Positions 48,801 to 58,849 of a stretch of 64,000 bases of DNA are shown here, in pieces. The stretch spans positions 38,175,979 to 38,239,978 of the forward strand of contig OX421963.1 in the NCBI GenBank assembly GCA_949128115.1, in the 5' to 3' direction. The notes under the pieces were generated by a model. That model saw only the letters and a list, made by a program, of their open reading frames with translations, made no database searches and was not told the origin of the DNA. The translations under genes were made by a program, and so were the position numbers. This stretch comes from Anaspis maculata (taxonomy: Eukaryota > Arthropoda > Insecta > Coleoptera > Scraptiidae). Within the stretch, counting starts at the first letter, position 1, and each line of letters starts with the position of its first letter.

Positions 48801-51800
48801 CTCATCTGCGTTACTGACCTGTGATTATTTATTCAGAGATACTTACTTTATTTAGATGACATTATTATAGGTACAGATAGGTTTTGCTTTTGCATCAATG
48901 AAGTTTGTCTTGAGATGTGCAATAGCTTTCGGTTATTTTCATTATGACCTGTAGGTAAATATGTATATACTTTTAATAGGGGCGATGGCGAGTGAACTAA
49001 ATAACGTGTATACCCAGGCACCCAGTCCCGCCGCCTCGATTGTGCAGAATCAGTATATGCGTCACTGCGCATACTGCATCTCCTTGTCTCTTTTTTCTCC
49101 TTCTTGAAGAAAAAACTCTGTTCTCTTATGAGCATAGCATAGGCATATTATGCATACATCGCTTCAACGTTGTTTTCAGTTTCAACAGTTTTCACAGTTT
49201 TATTGTTCACATCAATCCTAATCTCGGACACAGAAATTCCCAATCAATGAATGATTGTTATCGAGAGATGGAAACGGAAATTCTCAATCATAATAAGTCA
49301 ATAACTAGAACAAGTACACACCGCGCAATGAAGTAGAGCGAGGCAAAGTAGAAATAAAGAAGTTACATGATTGAAGATAATCTAGAAGAAAGTAAAAGCC
49401 AAAGTCTCGTTGATGAAAGCTAAAATCGTCTTTCACAATAATCTTCAAAATAAGTAAATCTGTTTTTCATCATTATTAATTAGTCGGAGGGACAACGAGG
49501 TTATAAAAAACTTGTATTGTCATAATTATTATTGCAATAATAATAATACGCCAATAATCCATAATACTTGATACACTATTTCATTTACCAGGCCAAAATT
49601 TGGCTAAATGTACATGGTGGACCACGGGAGCGGGAACCTCGTATACATAGGTTGCTGTGGATTTCTTTGTCAAATTATATGTCATTGTATGCCATTTGGT
49701 GATCATGTTGAACAACGTTCTTTTGTGATTAAATCTTACTCCAAAAAAAAACGCAAGTGCCAGAAGTTTCCTGGCCGCGTCATCTTCAAACACGGAGACA
49801 ATGAGTGGCCCCCAAGATCGCCAGATCTTACAGCATGTGATTACTTTCTAAAAGCCAAGATTTTCGTTGATAAACCACGAGATATTCAGGAGCTGAAATT
49901 ATAAATTACTGAACAAAATTCCTAATATTTCCTTGGATATGTATCTAACGTCGTGCTATACAGAATTTCAACATCCGGCTTCTAGAGTGTGTGGTGCGAA
50001 CAAGAGGCCATTTGCTCAGCATACTTTTTAGGGAATAAAAATGGCATACAATTGCCTTGCTAATGCAATATTTCGTTTTGATAAAATAATAGTATAATAT
50101 ACTATTTTATCTACCTTTCCTTGATGATCGCCAAGAAATTGGGAATTCTGGCTGCTAAAAATAGAAACGTTTGACAGGTGACACTTCAGAACTGACGTTC
50201 GCCTACCTTCTAATGGCAATAAATTGTTCCTATTGGTTGAAAAACAGTTCAATAATATGCTCTATTAGAGCACTGTTTTCAATGTAATAATGAATCCATT
50301 AGTAACGCAAAGTAGATAAAGTTACTTTCTGAATGACGGCGTTTTCAAAACTTCCTGCTCCCGTGGTCCAGCCTGTATATAAAGTCACAGAATACAAGAC
50401 TATGTGGAATATCGAGTTGGCCGAAATGTCAAAATTCAAGATGAGAGATACAAAGTGAGATTGGTTAGGTATCTTTTGAGCTGGTCTTTTCGAATTAGAT
50501 CACAAAATGGCGGATACAATAACGGAATTCGAAAAAAATAGCGTCTTCTCAATTGGGTTGTAGCAAAAAAATTTTAACTGTGAGTAAGATCTTCGGATTC
50601 AGCTTTCAACAATATGAAGTTCTCGATAAGAATGAATTCTAAGAGATGCCCCCCCTAAGAAAGTTACGGCCCCTCAAAGTTCAATTTTTGAAATAGTTTT
50701 TTTACCGTAACTGAATAATTAAACTTATCCAAGTATCAAGAAGACGCCCACTTGTCCTACTCACCGCCGACGGCGATGTATGAGAGGGAGCTTGCCACTG
50801 GGCATTCTCCCGCATGATATTTACAAACATACAAATCACCTATTATCTAACAGATAGATTGTAATTATTTTGGGATTTCAAATAAAAAAAAAAATTAAAC
50901 TCTCCAACCGATTTCAATCAAATTTCAACCAAAGGCAAAGCTCACTGAAATAAGTCTCTATTGAACGATAACAATTCGTTCTATCAAATATTTTCAAGTG
51001 CTAAGATAATAGGGGGTACCCTTCCCCTTTTCTCCCTTATTTTTTATTCCCCTAGTCCCTAGTTATTTTTAAAGATGGTTAAAATTTTTGAATTCCACAT
51101 TTAATTCAAGTAAAAAAAAGTAACACAGGTAGATTTTTTATTAGATGCTTCATTTTTGAGATATTTGGGTTTGAAACTTCGAAAACATTTGGAAAACACT
51201 ACTTTCAAGAGCCTGAAAATTAAAATCCAAGAAAACTTATGATTCCTCAACGGCAATTCATTCTTATCGCAAACTTCATATTGTTGAAGGCAGAATCCGA
51301 GGATACGTAGCCTAGGTACTTACTTTTGAAACCCTGTATTATGCTCAATTTAGGCTGAATCTGTGAAATCGTTCCTAAGTCACAAATTTTCAAAAAACAA
51401 AAAAAAGTGAACTTCGACGGTGTATCTCCGTAAGCCGAATTTTGCAAAATGCTTTTCAAATTTTGATCAAATTTTGACGAGTTTTCCCACAGCTTTTTGC
51501 TAGTATCGAAGAAATCACGTATATTTACCTAATTGAAAATAGTGTTTTGCAGTCTTGCAATTTTGTTTTGGTTTTCGCACTGAAATAACATCGAATGAAG
51601 AACTTTACATTTTTGCCATTTTTCTTGTCACTTGAACATTTGCATGGCTTATTGCCTTGTTGATTCATCAAAGCTGTTGAAGTTTTTTGAAATCGAGTAA
51701 TAGGCTAAAGTTTGGAGAAGAAAATAATGCAGTGCGTTTTTCTGTCCCACCAGGTAGATCTCTGAGAGTATTAAATTGTGTGTAGGTGAAAAATGATATG

Positions 51801-54800
51801 ACCTTAGCGACTCTTTATCTGCACGAAGTTGAAGATTGATATTTTCCTGACAATAGTAGAACTGGCCAGCACCATACCATAGTGCTCTAGTGCACTCAGC
51901 AAAAGTGCCACCATAGGAACGCTTTTCAGAACAAACTGAATTGATCGTCCTGTTTCTTTCATTAGAACAGCATTTTTTTGCAAGGGAATTTTTCACGGAT
52001 CCATCAGGTAGATCATTTAATAATATAGTTTGGCTCTACATTCTATTAGGGGACTTGGCCTACAAAGCGGAAGGTTAGAGCTTCTGTTCTTTGTGTTCAC
52101 TACCCGGTTGTCGCGGACCCCTGGATGCCTGAGGTGATGGGGTAAGCATCACGCCTTAGACAACCGCCTTATTACCCCTTGTTCACACAGAACGCAAGTA
52201 TCCAATTATTTATGGGTTGGTCGTTCGCTTGCCGGGAAGGTTGACGACAGCAGTAAATTTTTCATCCCCAGCGCTCCAACCGCTGAGCTAACGCCGGCTT
52301 CCATTAGGGTAGATACCTACTTTAAAAGTCTAAAATCAAATGTCGTGGCTTTGATTATTGAAATTGTCTGATGTTAACCTATAAAATTCAAGCTTATTCA
52401 GTTGTATTATTTAGTACCTATGAGTGAAAAAACAGTTTTTGCGCATTCAATAAATTGTTTGCAAAACAAATGGGAATTATGAATTATGAGAAGAAGATCT
52501 CATAATTAATTATTATTATTACACTGCCAAGGCCGTTCGAACCGAAAAAATCGCCGCTGGTACCTACATCCTTTTTCATCACATCCATCAGTCGCCCAGG
52601 AATGCGAAACACCAGCTCAGGTGTGTTGTGTAATTCGAGTATCGCTTTAACGTTTGCGGTTTTATTAACCAGTTTCATGCAATTGTTATTAAAATGAACT
52701 GTAATTTTCCTACTTTTTCTATGCAATTTTACATACGTAGTTTAGTTATACCTGCGTATAGACCAGCGGAACGCAAACGGTGTCGAATCCGATGAGTGCA
52801 CCTAGACGCCTCCTGATATCCGAAAGTTCAGTCAATAGCGTTTGTACTATGTGATCGCTGGTGATCAACGACTCTTTTCTGGCCCTGTTGATGATGTTAG
52901 TGGCCCAGACCAGTGGCATCCAGTATTTTGACATCGGTGTTTTGCTGTCCATCAACTCGAAGATTTTCTTTTCGCTCTCCATCATCAGACCTGGAAATTA
53001 TTCAAGAAAAAAAAACATAAGCACGTTTGACCCGAGGTTTGACCAAACCAAACCAAACAAACAAAAACTCGAGTGAAACTGATAGTTTCACTTCCTTGAG
53101 ATGGCGCCAGGGTTTTTTCTTAGGCGCCATATGCGCCAATTACTTTCCAAGCCTTCGTGTTCAATTTTAGATGGATTATTAAAATGTAATAGCATGCTTT
53201 GCCATGATCGCGATGTTGTAATATAGAGGTTTTTTTTAGTTGAAGGGTTGGGCAATAGCGAAACTGAACTAACTATGGTGTGATCAAATTAATTCTAAAT
53301 TTGAGCAGGCTGTGGGCTGGTCAAATTCAGGGGTGCGAAAATGCGTCTGACCAAGACACAGTCTGCCTAAATTAAGAATCCAGTTGATCACACGATATGA
53401 ATGAAAGTGTATAAATATTTGCATTTCTACTTAGCGCACCAGAATAACTGGCAGAATTAGAACATAATTATTGTTCCCAATTGGCGAGGTACATACCTAC
53501 TTACTCAGTTTTATCCGCCCGTAATAATTGTTGTCAATGTTTAAGTTTAAAATTTGAGTATGTAGGAGGATTCAGATTTTTCAAACAACACAGGACGAGT
53601 GCTAATAGCTAGAAAGTTTAATAATCATCCTGTAATCTGCAAGTATAGGGAGTCATTGTATTGTTTTTTCGAATTTTACTTCGCTTTTCGCGAGATTTTC
53701 AATTTTCGAAATTGTTCACATTTTTGGTACCACTTCCTTGCTAGCTGCAGTACGGTAGGTAAGTAGGGACATAATTTTTGCATGCAAAAAATCAACTTAG
53801 CATCAAGTTCTATCAATAGCAGCTGAGTTGTTATCTTCGTTTATTTACTTTACTGCAAAAATAAAATAGCAAGAACGAAACGAGAATTCCGTACTATCTA
53901 CATGAGCCGGACGCTCATAGATGTTATTTTTTTAAATGATACTTTGGAACGGAAATGAATTCATTCACTGTTCAATGATAAAATGGGCACATCCTGTTTA
54001 ATGACTTTCTCATCGATGATCGTTTTATTTTACATGCATCACAATAGCGGAATGAGCCGTAACCCTGTATCCGTAATAGATTCGCAATAATAATAATAAT
54101 AATAAATTTATCATGGGTAGGTATAAAACGCTGCTCGAAAGAAAAAATTTACCATTTTTCGTCATCGTACCGGTAACGTAGAAGAACAATCTAAATATTA
54201 TAGATGATTGTGTATTGTGATCAACTGATTACCCATTGTTTTCTAGCTTTACCACAAAATTGAGTTATAAATTAGTGGCTGTGCTCGCAGGTTTAAAACA
54301 ATTGGTAATAAATTACCAATAATAACTAGTTTTTTTTTGTGGCGTGCCGTGCCACACGTGGCGTAGCATAAAGTTGTTGTTAACAATCTATGTTGAATAT
54401 GGCTGTGGCGTGGGTTTAGCTTACCAATACCGGCTGTAATTGAGTGAAAAATGGCTTTATAAATCAAAATGTGTTTCCTAATAGATAGTTTGGGAATTAG
54501 GTACCTACTTGTACTCGTACATACATTGTGCGCCATGCAGATGCAAGCCAGATCTGTATAAAGTTGAATAATTTATTGTGGGCGACACAATGCTTTCCCG
54601 GCCGTATTCAGGGACGTAGGTAATGATTTTGACCGAAGAGTCCGTTTGGAGTTTGGAAAAGGTGATCCTCAGGGAAATCTGATTGAAAAATTGAAGAAAA
54701 ACACCTACTACTTAGGTTGAGCAGGTTGCCTCAGCAGGCATTCTGGATGAAAAACTTCGCTGATACAACCACATCAAACAACACTGTGGCTTAAAAGGTC

Positions 54801-56747
54801 TCAGGGGGCTGCAGAAGCTTAACCTCAATCTAACTTCATCTACCACTCTTATCATGAACTACCTCTTGTCCTTGTCCAACTTCACAGCGGCGGATTACCT
54901 ACTGAAGTTCCATAAGAGCACTGTAGTGATAACAAAACTCAATATTAAATGAACACAAAAACAAAAGACAAGTGCCATACAATCGTCAAAAATATTGGTG
55001 AATATAAGTAAAATTGTTTCTCATCTTGCTCATAGGGAACTACCAAATAAATTACATTACGCGAAGAGGACTTTGAATCTTTCCTATACCGGGTGATCAT
55101 TTGAAAACTATCCACCTGCAATATCTCCCGATTCCTAGTGCAAATGTCTTTGAGCAAAAACAGGTCGATTTTTATATCGAGGGGGACATCTAAAACATAC
55201 ATTGGAGAATTTATATCTTGAGCCCCCTCGCCCCCACTCACCTCAACTTTGAAATTTCAAATGACACCACCTACCTTGCGATACATCAAATTAAAGAGAT
55301 ATAAATTCTCTTTCTAAGAAAAATATTTTGAAATTTTTCAACCCCACCCCCTGTTCTTCCTAAAATTCTCTGAGTGTCCAAGTTAATATTCTTGACCTCC
55401 ATTTCCCTTCAATACAGTAAACGTCATCCTGCATAGCATCGAAAGAGAAAATTTTCTATAAAAAAGTGCCACCCAAATTTACCCCTTCGCTCCCCCCACC
55501 TGACCTCAAAAATTTAAAATGTCAATACCCACTTTGTAATACATCAAATTGAAGAAAATTGAATTCTCTCCCTGAAAAATTTTTTTTCAAAATTTTTAAA
55601 GCCCCCCATTGCCCCCCTAGAATACTCCAAATGGCCAATTCATTGGGGGAGGGGTAGAAAATTTCAAAAAAATTTTTTTTAGAAAGAGAATTCAATTCCC
55701 TTTAATTTGATGTATCACAAAGTAGGTGGTGTTTCATTAAATTTGGGAGTTGAGGTGGGGGAGAGCGAAGGGGTGAATTTAGGTAGCACTTTTTCCACCG
55801 AAAATTTTCTGCTTCGATGCTATCTAGGATGACGCGAACTAAATTAGGAAAAAAATGAGGGGTCCAGAATATAAAATGGGACAGTCAGAGAATTTTCAAA
55901 AAGAAGGGGTGGGGCTGAAAATTTTGAAAATATTTTTTTCAGAAAGAAAATTTTATTTCCTTCAATTTGATGTATCGCAAGGTAGGTAGTGTCATTTGAA
56001 ATTTCAAAGTTGGGGTGAGTGGGGGCGAGGGGGGTGAATATAGAAATTTGCCAATGTATGTTTTGGATGTCCCCCTCGATATGAAAATCGACCTGTTTTT
56101 GCTCGAAAAAATATTCACTAGGAATCGGGAGTTATTGCAGGTGGATAGTTTTCAAATGATCACCCGGTATATTGGTGAATATATACCTACTCCAGGTATA
56201 TCCACTCAAAACTCCAAAAATATTTCATTAATTTAGTAAAAAAGCAGAGAGGACATTTAATTTCCAATATCGTAATTAGCTGGATGGTCCTATCTTTAAA
56301 AATTGAATGCAGATAGGACATAATTATCTAGAATAACGCAAATAGGGCAATGATTGTTGTAAAGAGCTATGACATGTAGAAATAAAAAGAACAAACAAAT
56401 TATGGCTTTTTATGCTAACTTTGGTACATATACATTATATGATTTTTAAAGTTTGAAGTACTCATTACGAAACATTTTGGCAAACATTCAATCTTTGCAG
56501 ATTTAGGACGGCAGAATATAGGGCCCTATCACGATGACTAGAATTCTACTCTTGTGACGTCCATGTGATTGGAGTAGAAGATGGAATGGTTGAAAAAATC
56601 AGGTATTCGGTACTCACCAGAATCAACTATGTGCTGCCACGTCGGAAACCTCTTCTTCACCCTCAGCGACACCCTCTGCAGGGTGATTACATAAGCTAAA
56701 ACGGCGTACCTAACTATGTTTCTTCGCATCAGTCTTTGTCTTTCATC
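39259..56747 (-). CDS. Bestrophin (calcium-activated chloride channel), partial at the 5' end; eight exons
   Basis: Joined exons: 56,747-56,618; 52,990-52,752; 46,581-46,450; 46,241-46,134; 45,566-45,330; 45,248-44,993; 44,211-43,994; 39,849-39,259. All inner borders are GT/AG and phases agree (1,911 coding bases, stop TGA at 39,261-39,259). Bestrophins form pentameric plasma-membrane anion channels gated by calcium. Diagnostic segments are '[14 protein letters not shown]', '[17 protein letters not shown]', '[19 protein letters not shown]' (the calcium-clasp acidic cluster, partial-protein residues about 187-191) and '[20 protein letters not shown]'. Residues 283-636 form a poorly conserved, Ser/Thr/Pro/Gln-rich tail. 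The first roughly 130 residues, including the pore-neck helix, are missing, presumably upstream of 64 kb. No frame damage is seen, so the gene looks functional. Which bestrophin paralogue it is was not decided. Confidence 0.9.
40853..41660. mobile_element. Imperfect palindrome with one TACAGGGTG end
   Basis: The left end reads TACAGGGTGATTCATAAAAT. Inverted arms (about 40,980-41,290 and 41,330-41,650) share 'ACCCATAGATTCTCATTTTA', AACGTGTTTTTCCAGG, ACCGCTGAAA and GATGACATATTACTCAACAT. The matching right-hand CACCCTGTA is absent, so that terminus was lost. Confidence 0.7.
41720..41850. repeat. M2-family MITE relative
   Basis: It shares GTGATTC, GGGAGTCTC, GTCACGCGA and CACTAGGATTGAACGCAC with the M2 copy at 34,335-34,470. 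The arms are badly decayed. Confidence 0.45.
43118..43795. mobile_element. Foldback element with a second foldback nested in its loop
   Basis: The outer ends are TACAAGGTGTTTGCAAAC and its near-complement TTTGCAAACACCCTGTA. The outer arms (43,118-43,360 and 43,545-43,795) share GGGTAGAAAATTG, AAAAGGTGGTCCTT and ACAAAACACATTCAA. Between them 43,364-43,536 is a 173-bp unit with its own ends TACAGGGTGAGTCATGAATC / GATTTACGATTCACCTGTA. Confidence 0.75.
43994..44211 (-). CDS. Bestrophin exon g
   Basis: Acceptor CTTTTCAG|GTCCTA and donor GTGCAG|GTACTG. It encodes [20 protein letters not shown], then a helix-forming [15 protein letters not shown] and a His/Pro/Tyr/Asn-rich stretch. If the next intron were retained, the frame would continue 31 codons to a stop at 43,898, giving a possible short isoform. 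Confidence 0.82.
44993..45248 (-). CDS. Bestrophin exon f
   Basis: Acceptor TTATTTAG|GAAAGC and donor AATAGAG|GTACC. It encodes [17 protein letters not shown], an Arg/Ser/Gly-rich stretch and '[17 protein letters not shown]'. It ends with the first base of a glycine codon. The IYDRW motif is typical of insect bestrophin tails. Confidence 0.85.
45330..45566 (-). CDS. Bestrophin exon e
   Basis: Acceptor AATTTCAG|GCCGGG and donor GATTAT|GTAAG. It encodes 79 residues from [20 protein letters not shown] through '[20 protein letters not shown]' to DDMYADY, phase 0 at both ends. This is the segment that wraps the cytosolic domain in known structures. Confidence 0.9.
46134..46241 (-). CDS. Bestrophin exon d with the acidic calcium-clasp cluster
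   Basis: Acceptor GTTTTCAG|TTCTTC and donor ATCAAG|GTAAG. It encodes 36 residues including [19 protein letters not shown] and NWLIDRHIK. The acidic run is the hallmark calcium-binding element of the family. Confidence 0.92.
46450..46581 (-). CDS. Bestrophin exon c
   Basis: Acceptor TTTTTCCAG|GTCGTG and donor GTGGAG|GTGAGT. It encodes a membrane helix '[19 protein letters not shown]' and '[13 protein letters not shown]', 44 codons, phase 0 at both ends. Confidence 0.9.
46774..47165. mobile_element. TIR element, about 390 bp
   Basis: Arms of about 80 bp read TGGTGGAGG(G/C)GGAAG inward to GAATATTGACAAGAGGACGG and TTGCCGGTGTGGTAA, inverted at the right. The interior is about 230 bp. A half copy lies at 22,361. 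It is within the 6.2-kb bestrophin intron. Confidence 0.75.
47222..48060. repeat. Cluster of TACAGGGTG termini around a palindrome
   Basis: TACAGGG-type ends occur at 47,222, 47,364 and 47,932, in complement at 47,402, and in a near form (TACAGGATG) at 48,052. Blocks 47,403-47,470 and 47,860-47,937 are inverted copies (CCCTGTATATT, AACTGCAATCG, TAGTTTTTTATTCTGAATA). This looks like several small foldback elements inserted next to or into one another; individual limits are uncertain. Confidence 0.5.
48061..49610. other. Bestrophin intron sequence, nothing recognised
   Basis: No protein similarity, inverted repeat longer than about 30 bp or RNA gene seen. Confidence 0.45.
49611..50377 (+). mobile_element. 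Decayed Tc1/mariner-type element, about 770 bp
   Basis: The ends TACATGGTGGACCACGGGAG (left) and the complement of TACAGGCTGGACCACGGGAG (right) are 26-bp inverted repeats with three mismatches and TA at both borders. Between them lies a fragment of a DDE transposase. The element is far shorter than a full-length copy and lies in a bestrophin intron. Confidence 0.75.
49767..49990 (+). pseudogene. Tc1/mariner-superfamily transposase fragment
   Basis: The frame encodes '[17 protein letters not shown]' followed by '[11 protein letters not shown]', the motif around the last catalytic acidic residue and the region after it in Tc1/mariner-superfamily transposases. A stop at 49,902-49,904 interrupts it and further weak similarity continues in the same frame with more stops. 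Everything upstream of this motif has been lost or scrambled. Confidence 0.75.
50584..51345. repeat. Partial foldback element
   Basis: Inverted blocks of about 50 bp (50,590-50,642 and 51,252-51,303) share 'CAACAATATGAAGTT' and GATAAGAATGAATT. The right side continues to an ACCCTGTA end at about 51,345. The left terminus is not evident. The interior carries the dispersed ATATCTCAAAAATGAAGC motif in inverted sense near 51,150. Confidence 0.5.
51346..52059. other. Bestrophin intron sequence, nothing recognised
   Basis: Two similar words (CCACCAGGTAGATC near 51,748 and CCATCAGGTAGATC near 52,002) suggest an old direct duplication. The ORF at 51,649-51,996 has no motif I know. Confidence 0.4.
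52060..52305 (-). mobile_element. tRNA-derived SINE
   Basis: Read on the minus strand, it starts GCCGGCGTTAGCTCAGCGG, then TTGGAGCGCTGGGG. This is the 5' half of a tRNA with a clean A box (TTAGCTCAGCGG). A less clear B-box-like stretch and about 200 bp of unrelated body follow. A functional tRNA is excluded because no T-arm and acceptor pairing follow at tRNA distance. The 3' limit near 52,060 is a guess. Confidence 0.6.
52752..52990 (-). CDS. Bestrophin exon b
   Basis: Acceptor TTTCCAG|GTCTG and donor ACGCAG|GTATAA. It encodes [12 protein letters not shown] through '[20 protein letters not shown]' and VYTQ, the conserved cytosolic helices and start of the next membrane helix. It completes the split glycine codon and ends in phase 0. 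Confidence 0.9.
53274..53397. mobile_element. MITE family M1, copy 2 (diverged)
   Basis: The inverted ends read ATGGTGTGATCAA (left) and TTGATCACACGAT (right). The inner part (GCAGGCTGTG, CTGGTCAAATT, GACACAGTCTGCC) parallels the 34,185-34,315 copy (GTAGGCTGTG, CAGGTCACAGCC). Confidence 0.6.
53398..55085. other. Bestrophin intron; includes an (AAT)n microsatellite
   Basis: (AAT)n at about 54,086-54,105. No other repeat or exon was recognised, including in the ORFs at 54,249-54,536 and 54,945-55,241; the latter overlaps the next foldback element. Confidence 0.5.
55086..56169. mobile_element. TACCGGGTGATC foldback element sharing its interior with the TACAGGGTGGCC family
   Basis: The ends TACCGGGTGATCATTTGAAA (and complement) extend about 70 bp inward (ACTATCCACCTGCAATA) and are unlike those at 30,882. 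From ACAGGTCGATTTTTATATCG inward, the sequence is the same GAGGGGGACATCT family as at 30,882-31,965. It is palindromic over its length, centred near 55,630. It lies in a bestrophin intron. Confidence 0.8.
56618..56747 (-). CDS. Bestrophin exon a (first in window)
   Basis: Acceptor TTTTTTTTTGCAG|GATGAA and donor TCTG|GTGAGT. It encodes '[19 protein letters not shown]' through '[10 protein letters not shown]', which aligns with the RR-x-x-x-RY helix of bestrophins. It starts in phase 0 and ends after the first base of a glycine codon. An earlier exon must exist. Confidence 0.85.
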
Positions 56748-57083
56748 CTGCAAAAAAAAAGAAACAAAATGAAATCCCTACTTCATGCGCTTGTTTGCAA
56801 GAAAAGCTAGTCAAACATTTCTCATGTACCTCAATACACGAGCTTATATCCAAAAATCGGATATCATGTTCAACATAGTGATGATATACAGATGATAACT
56901 TTGTCACAACAAAAATTACATGACTCAATGATGTTGTAACTTATTCTCGAACAATCAGTGCAATAGCCTCATATGTAAAAGGTTATTGTTTCTAAATGTC
57001 TTCCGTGATTGGCATAAACAATTTGCACTTTGTTTATTTCATTTTGAATGAGGGGCAAATATGGTAAGGTGACATCCACATAT

Positions 57084-57468
57084 AATTTACTAGTCAAACG
57101 AGGTATACTTACCGAAGTTCGACTATAATTGTCCTAGCAGCCTCATCCGAATAAGATAAAATAATCACATACAGGTAGATTCTCTGATCCCTCGGGATAA
57201 CCACACATTTTAAAGAAGAAAAAGAAGCGGGAGCGCCACACTCCCACTCCTCCAGCCGGCGACCGCGGCTGGCCCGCTGCGATGCATATCCATTCGTTGA
57301 AAAATAATGGGGGTCAAGAGTCGCCACGTCCTTAGGGTTTTTTGGTTTTCCTTTGGTACACGAAAACCAAAACGATTGGGCGAGGTGGGATTTTATCTTA
57401 TTCGGATGAGGCTGCTAGGACAATTATAGTCGAACTTCGGTAAGTATACCTCGTTTGACTAGTAAATT
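57084..57468. repeat. 78-bp perfect inverted repeat at the 3' side of the DIRS-like element
   Basis: 57,084-57,161 and 57,391-57,468 are exact reverse complements (AATTTACTAGTCAAACGAGG at the outer edge, ATAAGATAAAA at the inner edge), with a 229-bp spacer. A further direct copy of the inner part (GCAGCCTCATCC, then 'AAGATAAAATAATCACATAC') follows at 57,477-57,518. A complex of inverted and direct terminal repeats instead of LTRs is characteristic of DIRS-order elements. Confidence 0.85.
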
Positions 57469-58664
57469 GTCCGTCGCAGCCTCATCCTCTAAGATAAAAT
57501 AATCACATACAGGTAGACGTTTAAAGAAAAAACGTGGCGACTCGGCGGTCAGCTTGACACCCAGTAAGGGAGAACAATTCGACAGCATTGCGACAATGAA
57601 ATCGTTCATTTCAAGGAACAACCATTGAGATTCATTGAGGATTGATTCGGAAAACAAGTGCTTCTCCGTAATCAAAGGGCGGTTATAAAACTTCGCAAAA
57701 GTGTTTGACCGCTGAGACCATCCGGCAGTTTTTTGAATGGTATCCAAAGATACTCCCTTCCTAAGCGTCGCTAAGGTGGCAGCGTGTCGGGTTGAGTGAG
57801 TTTTCAAGACGTCTGTATTCACGCCCGACAATGCCAGGGCTTTCCGATCCAGTTACTGAATGGTTTGTTTATTGGCCGCCTTGTATGGGGGGCGAGTGAT
57901 GAGAAAAAGACGGTCCGCTTCTTGTCGCAATGCTTCAGTGCGCTTGACGTATTTCAACAAGGCTGATGCGACACAGAGTTCTGGTTGATCTCGAAAAAAA
58001 AAGGATAGCTCGAGACAAGGTTGCACTTTAGATGTGAGGGATGTCTCTAACTCATCAGTGATTCGAATTTTCAGGCCGTCTCTCCCTTGATGTAGATTTG
58101 TGATCCGAATAGCAGATATTGTTTGAATTCTATAACCTGTACACTGTACAGAGAGCTAATAACGTGCACAATTTGAACGTTAAAGAGGTCAACGGGATCT
58201 GGTTGTTTGGCTGCATTGTGGACAAATATTCGACGACCGGATCGGTATCTCATGTATCTACAGTCGTATTTTGGTCGAGCTGGATGCTGGCAAGCAATAC
58301 CCCTCATGTACCGCTTAACTTGAGCATTATTCCCAACGTCGTTGGGCAGAATAAGTGCGAGGGCTGATCTGTGCGAATTGTACGTGCCATATGAGGCCTG
58401 TGTTAAGTCTGTCAAGTTGGCAAGAAATCTCGACACCTCGGCAGGGCCGCTAGTGGAAGGGGCACACCCTTCCTTTTTGCAGTGGGTCCACCATAATTTG
58501 TACGTACAGTTATACTGTTTTAAGGTAGCCGATGAAAGTGAATCAATCATGATGGGTATTGCCGCCGGTGGTAATGCCTTAAACAGGAACGCCTGCCGGA
58601 TAAACGTGCGACAACCAGGGTAAGGTTCGGCAACTGTGACGCTCGTTCCTGTAAGGGGGAACAA
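57424..58664 (-). pseudogene. Tyrosine recombinase of DIRS-like element (broken)
   Basis: The core-binding half is in the minus frame 58,664-58,300 (SLSSATLKQYNCTYKLWW, then FLANLTDLTQASYGTYNSHR). The catalytic half is at about 58,060-57,640 with LELSFFFRDQPELC, 'DRLFLITRPPYKA', an in-frame stop, 'LKTHSTRHAATLATLRKG' (the H-x-x-R box) and 'AGWSQRSNTFAKFY' (C-terminal His/Trp and Tyr nucleophile). The two halves are in different frames with damage between them. In DIRS elements this enzyme integrates circular cDNA in place of a DDE integrase. Confidence 0.85.
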
Positions 58665-58849
58665 TCAAATGAATGTTTGGTTCCCATCTCAATATCTCTC
58701 CCACTGTCAATTTTCTGAACAAAGGGTACCAGGGCTGACTTGGCCAAAAAAGGTGCAACTACAATACCCTCTGCTTTATCGCTGAGGATTTTGTTGAGGA
58801 CCCGTAAGAGAAGACAAAATGGTGGAAAAACATAAAGCATGAGATCTGT

